A DNA stretch of 64,000 nucleotides from Phymatolithon calcareum (taxonomy: Eukaryota > Rhodophyta > Florideophyceae > Hapalidiales), in contig OZ345358.1 of NCBI GenBank assembly GCA_977006965.1, positions 3,100,001-3,164,000 on the forward strand, in the 5' to 3' direction. Shown here piece after piece: positions 54,701-64,000 of this stretch; positions within the stretch are counted from its first letter, which is position 1, and each line of letters starts with the position of its first letter. The notes under the pieces are model-generated. The model ran no database searches, was not told where the DNA came from, and saw only the letters and a list, made by a program, of their open reading frames with translations. Position numbers and translations under genes: made by a program.

Positions 54701-57700
54701 ATACTCTCTCAACACCTTCTCCACCCTTAACAACCTGTTCAGAGCTTATCTTCGCCATGTACATTTCGTCTGCCGTCTTTGTGCATGGATTGTGGAGTCA
54801 TAGACGACCTTGACGACACTTTATTTGTTGTATACACCATGATCTCTTACTGCACGTCCCATTCTGAGTCCAGATTCGGGCTCAGCGTCGAATTTCACTT
54901 CGGAATAGTCCCACCGTATCCCTTTTTCACTCCCACTCCACCTCCACCTTCAAGTCCGTCAAACTCTTGTATATCCTAGGTATATTCTTTCGTGACTTCT
55001 GGGTCCAAATGTGCCACTTACTCAAACAATCGACAAAATCCTATTTTGACCATTTAAAACTGTTACTTCTGGGTCCGCGTTTTTGGCCTCTACAGGGCAC
55101 CCCCTCCAAATGGCCTCTGTGCGCGGACCCAGAAGTAACAACCTGCGAAAACAGGCTGGAAACGCGGACCCAGAAGTAACAAACCTCCTCAGCCTCTTCC
55201 ACTGGCAACCAAACGCCATAACCACTGTCCCATCATCTTTACCATCCTACTCCACATGTTTTCCGGTCATCATCGTCATGTTTGTGTCCCGCGTCCTCCC
55301 TCCCGAGAGGGAGACTACCTTGACCAAAATTTCAAACGCTCTCAAATCGACTCAGACCAGTCCACATACTCTCCCAACACCTTCCCCAACATCAAGAACG
55401 TCTTTTGGACTCATCTCCGTCATGTCGGTGTCCCGCGTCTTCTTCGCCAGCGAGGTGACTACCTTGACCAAAATTTCAAACGCTCTCAAATCGACTCAGA
55501 CCAGTCCACATACTCTCCCAACACCTTCCCCAACCTCTAAAACATGTTACAACGTCATCCCCGTCATGTCGGTGTCCCGCGTCTTCTTCGCCAGCGAGGT
55601 GACTACCTTGACCAAAATTTCAAACTCTCTCAAATCGACTCAGACCAGTCCACATACTCTCTCAACACCTTCTCCACCCTTAACAACCTGTTCAGAGCTT
55701 ATCTTCGCCATGTACATTTCGTCTGCCGTCTTTGTGCATGGATTGTGGAGTCATAGACGACCTTGACGACACTTTATTTGTTGTATACACCATGATCTCT
55801 TACTGCACGTCCCATTCTGAGTCCAGATTCGGGCTCAGCGTCGAATTTCACTTCGGAATAGTCCCACCGTATCCCTTTTTCACTCCCACTCCACCTCCAC
55901 CTTCAAGTCCGTCAAACTCTTGTATATCCTAGGTATATTCTTTCGTGACTTCTGGGTCCAAATGTGCCACTTACTCAAACAATCGACAAAATCCTATTTT
56001 GACCATTTAAAACTGTTACTTCTGGGTCCGCGTTTTTGGCCTCTACAGGGCACCCCCTCCAAATGGCCTCTGTGCGCGGACCCAGAAGTAACAACCTGCG
56101 AAAACAGGCTGGAAACGCGGACCCAGAAGTAACAAACCTCCTCAGCGTCTTCCACTGGCAACCAAACGCCATAACCACTGTCCCATCATCTTTACCATCC
56201 TACTCCACATGTTTTCCGGTCATCATCGTCATGTTTGTGTCCCGCGTCCTCCCTCCCGAGAGGGAGACTACCTTGACCAAAATTTCAAACGCTCTCAAAT
56301 CGACTCAGACCAGTCCACATACTCTCCCAACACCTTCCCCAACATCAAGAACGTCTTTTGGACTCATCTCCGTCATGTCGGTGTCCCGCGTCTTCTTCGC
56401 CAGCGAGGTGACTACCTTGACCAAAATTTCAAACGCTCTCAAATCGACTCAGACCAGTCCACATACTCTCCCAACACCTTCCCCAACCTCTAAAACATGT
56501 TACAACGTCATCCCCGTCATGTCGGTGTCCCGCGTCTTCTTCGCCAGCGAGGTGACTACCTTGACCAAAATTTCAAACTCTCTCAAATCGACTCAGACCA
56601 GTCCACATACTCTCTCAACACCTTCTCCACCCTTAACAACCTGTTCAGAGCTTATCTTCGCCATGTACATTTCGTCTGCCGTCTTTGTGCATGGATTGTG
56701 GAGTCATAGACGACCTTGACGACACTTTATTTGTTGTATACACCATGATCTCTTACTGCACGTCCCATTCTGAGTCCAGATTCGGGCTCAGCGTCGAATT
56801 TCACTTCGGAATAGTCCCACCGTATCCCTTTTTCACTCCCACTCCACCTCCACCTTCAAGTCCGTCAAACTCTTGTATATCCTAGGTATATTCTTTCGTG
56901 ACTTCTGGGTCCAAATGTGCCACTTACTCAAACAATCGACAAAATCCTATTTTGACCATTTAAAACTGTTACTTCTGGGTCCGCGTTTTTGGCCTCTACA
57001 GGGCACCCCCTCCAAATGGCCTCTGTGCGCGGACCCAGAAGTAACAACCTGCGAAAACAGGCTGGAAACGCGGACCCAGAAGTAACAAACCTCCTCAGCC
57101 TCTTCCACTGGCAACCAAACGCCATAACCACTGTCCCATCATCTTTACCATCCTACTCCACATGTTTTCCGGTCATCATCGTCATGTTTGTGTCCCGCGT
57201 CCTCCCTCCCGAGAGGGAGACTACCTTGACCAAAATTTCAAACGCTCTCAAATCGACTCAGACCAGTCCACATACTCTCCCAACACCTTCCCCAACATCA
57301 AGAACGTCTTTTGGACTCATCTCCGTCATGTCGGTGTCCCGCGTCTTCTTCGCCAGCGAGGTGACTACCTTGACCAAAATTTCAAACGCTCTCAAATCGA
57401 CTCAGACCAGTCCACATACTCTCCCAACACCTTCCCCAACCTCTAAAACATGTTACAACGTCATCCCCGTCATGTCGGTGTCCCGCGTCTTCTTCGCCAG
57501 CGAGGTGACTACCTTGACCAAAATTTCAAACTCTCTCAAATCGACTCAGACCAGTCCACATACTCTCTCAACACCTTCTCCACCCTTAACAACCTGTTCA
57601 GAGCTTATCTTCGCCATGTACATTTCGTCTGCCGTCTTTGTGCATGGATTGTGGAGTCATAGACGACCTTGACGACACTTTATTTGTTGTATACACCATG

Positions 57701-57838
57701 ATCTCTTACTGCACGTCCCATTCTGAGTCCAGATTCGGGCTCAGCGTCGAATTTCACTTCGGAATAGTCCCACCGTATCCCTTTTTCACTCCCACTCCAC
57801 CTCCACCTTCAAGTCCGTCAAACTCTTGTATATCCTAG

Positions 57839-58647
57839 GTATATTCTTTCGTGACTTCTGGGTCCAAATGTGCCACTTACTCAAACAATCGACAAAATCC
57901 TATTTTGACCATTTAAAACTGTTACTTCTGGGTCCGCGTTTTTGGCCTCTACAGGGCACCCCCTCCAAATGGCCTCTGTGCGCGGACCCAGAAGTAACAA
58001 CCTGCGAAAACAGGCTGGAAACGCGGACCCAGAAGTAACAAACCTCCTCAGCGTCTTCCACTGGCAACCAAACGCCATAACCACTGTCCCATCATCTTTA
58101 CCATCCTACTCCACATGTTTTCCGGTCATCATCGTCATGTTTGTGTCCCGCGTCCTCCCTCCCGAGAGGGAGACTACCTTGACCAAAATTTCAAACGCTC
58201 TCAAATCGACTCAGACCAGTCCACATACTCTCCCAACACCTTCCCCAACCTCTAAAACATGTTACAACGTCATCCCCGTCATGTCGGTGTCCCGCGTCTT
58301 CTTCGCCAGCGAGGTGACTACCTTGACCAAAATTTCAAACTCTCTCAAATCGACTCAGACCAGTCCACATACTCTCTCAACACCTTCTCCACCCTTAACA
58401 ACCTGTTCAGAGCTTATCTTCGCCATGTACATTTCGTCTGCCGTCTTTGTGCATGGATTGTGGAGTCATAGACGACCTTGACGACACTTTATTTGTTGTA
58501 TACACCATGATCTCTTACTGCACGTCCCATTCTGAGTCCAGATTCGGGCTCAGCGTCGAATTTCACTTCGGAATAGTCCCACCGTATCCCTTTTTCACTC
58601 CCACTCCACCTCCACCTTCAAGTCCGTCAAACTCTTGTATATCCTAG
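57839..58647 (+). repeat. Short satellite unit (809 bases, two subrepeats)
   Basis: Unit 27 lacks exactly one 144-base subrepeat: the ACATCAAGAACG junction segment between subrepeats is gone and the first subrepeat joins directly to the last. Everything else matches the 953-base consensus. Confidence 0.95.
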
Positions 58648-59600
58648 GTATATTCTTTCGTGACTTCTGGGTCCAAATGTGCCACTTACTCAAACAATCG
58701 ACAAAATCCTATTTTGACCATTTAAAACTGTTACTTCTGGGTCCGCGTTTTTGGCCTCTACAGGGCACCCCCTCCAAATGGCCTCTGTGCGCGGACCCAG
58801 AAGTAACAACCTGCGAAAACAGGCTGGAAACGCGGACCCAGAAGTAACAAACCTCCTCAGCCTCTTCCACTGGCAACCAAACGCCATAACCACTGTCCCA
58901 TCATCTTTACCATCCTACTCCACATGTTTTCCGGTCATCATCGTCATGTTTGTGTCCCGCGTCCTCCCTCCCGAGAGGGAGACTACCTTGACCAAAATTT
59001 CAAACGCTCTCAAATCGACTCAGACCAGTCCACATACTCTCCCAACACCTTCCCCAACATCAAGAACGTCTTTTGGACTCATCTCCGTCATGTCGGTGTC
59101 CCGCGTCTTCTTCGCCAGCGAGGTGACTACCTTGACCAAAATTTCAAACGCTCTCAAATCGACTCAGACCAGTCCACATACTCTCCCAACACCTTCCCCA
59201 ACCTCTAAAACATGTTACAACGTCATCCCCGTCATGTCGGTGTCCCGCGTCTTCTTCGCCAGCGAGGTGACTACCTTGACCAAAATTTCAAACTCTCTCA
59301 AATCGACTCAGACCAGTCCACATACTCTCTCAACACCTTCTCCACCCTTAACAACCTGTTCAGAGCTTATCTTCGCCATGTACATTTCGTCTGCCGTCTT
59401 TGTGCATGGATTGTGGAGTCATAGACGACCTTGACGACACTTTATTTGTTGTATACACCATGATCTCTTACTGCACGTCCCATTCTGAGTCCAGATTCGG
59501 GCTCAGCGTCGAATTTCACTTCGGAATAGTCCCACCGTATCCCTTTTTCACTCCCACTCCACCTCCACCTTCAAGTCCGTCAAACTCTTGTATATCCTAG

Positions 59601-60697
59601 GTATATTCTTTCGTGACTTCTGGGTCCAAATGTGCCACTTACTCAAACAATCGACAAAATCCTATTTTGACCATTTAAAACTGTTACTTCTGGGTCCGCG
59701 TTTTTGGCCTCTACAGGGCACCCCCTCCAAATGGCCTCTGTGCGCGGACCCAGAAGTAACAACCTGCGAAAACAGGCTGGAAACGCGGACCCAGAAGTAA
59801 CAAACCTCCTCAGCGTCTTCCACTGGCAACCAAACGCCATAACCACTGTCCCATCATCTTTACCATCCTACTCCACATGTTTTCCGGTCATCATCGTCAT
59901 GTTTGTGTCCCGCGTCCTCCCTCCCGAGAGGGAGACTACCTTGACCAAAATTTCAAACGCTCTCAAATCGACTCAGACCAGTCCACATACTCTCCCAACA
60001 CCTTCCCCAACATCAAGAACGTCTTTTGGACTCATCTCCGTCATGTCGGTGTCCCGCGTCTTCTTCGCCAGCGAGGTGACTACCTTGACCAAAATTTCAA
60101 ACGCTCTCAAATCGACTCAGACCAGTCCACATACTCTCCCAACACCTTCCCCAACATCAAGAACGTCTTTTGGACTCATCTCCGTCATGTCGGTGTCCCG
60201 CGTCTTCTTCGCCAGCGAGGTGACTACCTTGACCAAAATTTCAAACGCTCTCAAATCGACTCAGACCAGTCCACATACTCTCCCAACACCTTCCCCAACC
60301 TCTAAAACATGTTACAACGTCATCCCCGTCATGTCGGTGTCCCGCGTCTTCTTCGCCAGCGAGGTGACTACCTTGACCAAAATTTCAAACTCTCTCAAAT
60401 CGACTCAGACCAGTCCACATACTCTCTCAACACCTTCTCCACCCTTAACAACCTGTTCAGAGCTTATCTTCGCCATGTACATTTCGTCTGCCGTCTTTGT
60501 GCATGGATTGTGGAGTCATAGACGACCTTGACGACACTTTATTTGTTGTATACACCATGATCTCTTACTGCACGTCCCATTCTGAGTCCAGATTCGGGCT
60601 CAGCGTCGAATTTCACTTCGGAATAGTCCCACCGTATCCCTTTTTCACTCCCACTCCACCTCCACCTTCAAGTCCGTCAAACTCTTGTATATCCTAG
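59601..60697 (+). repeat. Long satellite unit (1097 bases, four subrepeats)
   Basis: Unit 29 has one extra 144-base subrepeat, a perfect duplication of the second. It lies two units after the short unit, and the two length changes cancel. Confidence 0.95.
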
Positions 60698-63600
60698 GTA
60701 TATTCTTTCGTGACTTCTGGGTCCAAATGTGCCACTTACTCAAACAATCGACAAAATCCTATTTTGACCATTTAAAACTGTTACTTCTGGGTCCGCGTTT
60801 TTGGCCTCTACAGGGCACCCCCTCCAAATGGCCTCTGTGCGCGGACCCAGAAGTAACAACCTGCGAAAACAGGCTGGAAACGCGGACCCAGAAGTAACAA
60901 ACCTCCTCAGCGTCTTCCACTGGCAACCAAACGCCATAACCACTGTCCCATCATCTTTACCATCCTACTCCACATGTTTTCCGGTCATCATCGTCATGTT
61001 TGTGTCCCGCGTCCTCCCTCCCGAGAGGGAGACTACCTTGACCAAAATTTCAAACGCTCTCAAATCGACTCAGACCAGTCCACATACTCTCCCAACACCT
61101 TCCCCAACATCAAGAACGTCTTTTGGACTCATCTCCGTCATGTCGGTGTCCCGCGTCTTCTTCGCCAGCGAGGTGACTACCTTGACCAAAATTTCAAACG
61201 CTCTCAAATCGACTCAGACCAGTCCACATACTCTCCCAACACCTTCCCCAACCTCTAAAACATGTTACAACGTCATCCCCGTCATGTCGGTGTCCCGCGT
61301 CTTCTTCGCCAGCGAGGTGACTACCTTGACCAAAATTTCAAACTCTCTCAAATCGACTCAGACCAGTCCACATACTCTCTCAACACCTTCTCCACCCTTA
61401 ACAACCTGTTCAGAGCTTATCTTCGCCATGTACATTTCGTCTGCCGTCTTTGTGCATGGATTGTGGAGTCATAGACGACCTTGACGACACTTTATTTGTT
61501 GTATACACCATGATCTCTTACTGCACGTCCCATTCTGAGTCCAGATTCGGGCTCAGCGTCGAATTTCACTTCGGAATAGTCCCACCGTATCCCTTTTTCA
61601 CTCCCACTCCACCTCCACCTTCAAGTCCGTCAAACTCTTGTATATCCTAGGTATATTCTTTCGTGACTTCTGGGTCCAAATGTGCCACTTACTCAAACAA
61701 TCGACAAAATCCTATTTTGACCATTTAAAACTGTTACTTCTGGGTCCGCGTTTTTGGCCTCTACAGGGCACCCCCTCCAAATGGCCTCTGTGCGCGGACC
61801 CAGAAGTAACAACCTGCGAAAACAGGCTGGAAACGCGGACCCAGAAGTAACAAACCTCCTCAGCGTCTTCCACTGGCAACCAAACGCCATAACCACTGTC
61901 CCATCATCTTTACCATCCTACTCCACATGTTTTCCGGTCATCATCGTCATGTTTGTGTCCCGCGTCCTCCCTCCCGAGAGGGAGACTACCTTGACCAAAA
62001 TTTCAAACGCTCTCAAATCGACTCAGACCAGTCCACATACTCTCCCAACACCTTCCCCAACATCAAGAACGTCTTTTGGACTCATCTCCGTCATGTCGGT
62101 GTCCCGCGTCTTCTTCGCCAGCGAGGTGACTACCTTGACCAAAATTTCAAACGCTCTCAAATCGACTCAGACCAGTCCACATACTCTCCCAACACCTTCC
62201 CCAACCTCTAAAACATGTTACAACGTCATCCCCGTCATGTCGGTGTCCCGCGTCTTCTTCGCCAGCGAGGTGACTACCTTGACCAAAATTTCAAACTCTC
62301 TCAAATCGACTCAGACCAGTCCACATACTCTCTCAACACCTTCTCCACCCTTAACAACCTGTTCAGAGCTTATCTTCGCCATGTAGATTTCGTCTGCCGT
62401 CTTTGTGCATGGATTGTGGAGTCATAGACGACCTTGACGACACTTTATTTGTTGTATACACCATGATCTCTTACTGCACGTCCCATTCTGAGTCCAGATT
62501 CGGGCTCAGCGTCGAATTTCACTTCGGAATAGTCCCACCGTATCCCTTTTTCACTCCCACTCCACCTCCACCTTCAAGTCCGTCAAACTCTTGTATATCC
62601 TAGGTATATTCTTTCGTGACTTCTGGGTCCAAATGTGCCACTTACTCAAACAATCGACAAAATCCTATTTTGACCATTTAAAACTGTTACTTCTGGGTCC
62701 GCGTTTTTGGCCTCTACAGGGCACCCCCTCCAAATGGCCTCTGTGCGCGGACCCAGAAGTAACAACCTGCGAAAACAGGCTGGAAACGCGGACCCAGAAG
62801 TAACAAACCTCCTCAGCGTCTTCCACTGGCAACCAAACGCCATAACCACTGTCCCATCATCTTTACCATCCTACTCCACATGTTTTCCGGTCATCATCGT
62901 CATGTTTGTGTCCCGCGTCCTCCCTCCCGAGAGGGAGACTACCTTGACCAAAATTTCAAACGCTCTCAAATCGACTCAGACCAGTCCACATACTCTCCCA
63001 ACACCTTCCCCAACATCAAGAACGTCTTTTGGACTCATCTCCGTCATGTCGGTGTCCCGCGTCTTCTTCGCCAGCGAGGTGACTACCTTGACCAAAATTT
63101 CAAACGCTCTCAAATCGACTCAGACCAGTCCACATACTCTCCCAACACCTTCCCCAACCTCTAAAACATGTTACAACGTCATCCCCGTCATGTCGGTGTC
63201 CCGCGTCTTCTTCGCCAGCGAGGTGACTACCTTGACCAAAATTTCAAACTCTCTCAAATCGACTCAGACCAGTCCACATACTCTCTCAACACCTTCTCCA
63301 CCCTTAACAACCTGTTCAGAGCTTATCTTCGCCATGTACATTTCGTCTGCCGTCTTTGTGCATGGATTGTGGAGTCATAGACGACCTTGACGACACTTTA
63401 TTTGTTGTATACACCATGATCTCTTACTGCACGTCCCATTCTGAGTCCAGATTCGGGCTCAGCGTCGAATTTCACTTCGGAATAGTCCCACCGTATCCCT
63501 TTTTCACTCCCACTCCACCTCCACCTTCAAGTCCGTCAAACTCTTGTATATCCTAGGTATATTCTTTCGTGACTTCTGGGTCCAAATGTGCCACTTACTC

Positions 63601-64000
63601 AAACAATCGACAAAATCCTATTTTGACCATTTAAAACTGTTACTTCTGGGTCCGCGTTTTTGGCCTCTACAGGGCACCCCCTCCAAATGGCCTCTGTGCG
63701 CGGACCCAGAAGTAACAACCTGCGAAAACAGGCTGGAAACGCGGACCCAGAAGTAACAAACCTCCTCAGCGTCTTCCACTGGCAACCAAACGCCATAACC
63801 ACTGTCCCATCATCTTTACCATCCTACTCCACATGTTTTCCGGTCATCATCGTCATGTTTGTGTCCCGCGTCCTCCCTCCCGAGAGGGAGACTACCTTGA
63901 CCAAAATTTCAAACGCTCTCAAATCGACTCAGACCAGTCCACATACTCTCCCAACACCTTCCCCAACATCAAGAACGTCTTTTGGACTCATCTCCGTCAT

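Larger units (their letters stand above)
33057..64000 (+). repeat. Satellite array, 953-base unit, 32 complete copies plus one partial
   Basis: Taking GTATATTCTTTCG as unit start, units begin at 33061 and every 953 bases to 57839. Then come 58648, 59601, 60698, 61651, 62604 and 63557 (partial). Differences between units are a handful of single bases plus one 144-base deletion and one 144-base insertion. From inside out a unit has an 18-21 base inverted/direct motif set, three 144-base subrepeats and a roughly 220-base tail. A 227-codon frame and an overlapping 94-codon frame recur in every unit because the subrepeat is a multiple of three, but 953 is not, the composition is Ser/Thr/Pro-rich, and the two frames overlap. 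I do not call them genes. The array continues beyond the window. Confidence 0.98.

Noticed and set aside
33164-63390. A 227-codon frame repeated in every satellite unit as a repeated protein gene
   Set aside because: It overlaps a second equally open frame, is Ser/Thr/Pro-rich because of skewed base composition, and the 953-base period shifts frame between units. It is open mainly because the subrepeat length is divisible by three.
33057-64000. CRISPR-like or rDNA array
   Set aside because: Units are long, identical and contiguous without unique spacers, and contain no rRNA or tRNA sequence.

Overview
This is a eukaryotic nuclear window. It has RNA polymerase II-type TATA boxes in front of several reading frames, one likely spliceosomal intron of 68 bases, a complete Ty3/gypsy LTR retrotransposon, RNase H-bearing non-LTR fragments, DDE-transposase relics and a long satellite. 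The host lineage is not settled. The Ty3/gypsy Pol, the pogo-like transposase, the DUF7869-type transposase and the tyrosine recombinase all remind me of oomycete and other protist or lower-metazoan families, whereas the small secreted protein at 812-1195 has a resistin-like cysteine pattern. I name no species.

Layout. 1-4.3 kb: one convincing intact gene (812-1195, small secreted Cys-rich protein), then mostly non-coding DNA with a 139-base palindrome. 4.35-11.0 kb: a fragment of an RNase H-type non-LTR retrotransposon split by a young, nearly intact Ty3/gypsy element (4572-10466; 498-base LTRs differing at one position; CTGC target duplication). Its polyprotein frame is broken only by one amber codon. 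11.3-19.6 kb: more pieces of the same non-LTR family on both strands (13.15-14.0, 14.4-14.6, 15.9-16.06 minus, 18.4-19.6), a short protein-coding repeat present three times, a two-exon secreted-protein gene on the minus strand (14739-15253), and a promoter-headed beta-rich orphan gene (16490-17396) with a frame change and a stop. 19.6-32.2 kb: a graveyard of decayed genes on both strands. Recognisable relics are a DUF7869-type transposase, a pogo/Tigger-like transposase (two copies), a tyrosine recombinase and a WD40 fragment matching PWP2/UTP1. Several other coding-looking stretches, including a 244-aa open frame at 27942-28676, I do not recognise.

32.4-64 kb: three fold-back palindromes lead directly into a satellite array that fills the rest of the window. 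There are 32 complete units plus one partial unit, with a period of 953 bases. Each unit holds three tandem 144-base subrepeats and three copies of an 18-21 base motif arranged as an inverted repeat plus a direct repeat. Units are almost identical. The few variants form blocks that record how the array grew, and one unit lacks a 144-base subrepeat while another, two units on, carries an extra one. The array runs off the right edge.

The genes do not form a pathway. The window reads as a repeat-rich, possibly subtelomeric or pericentromeric region in which transposons inserted into each other, with two or three small host genes surviving on the left side.
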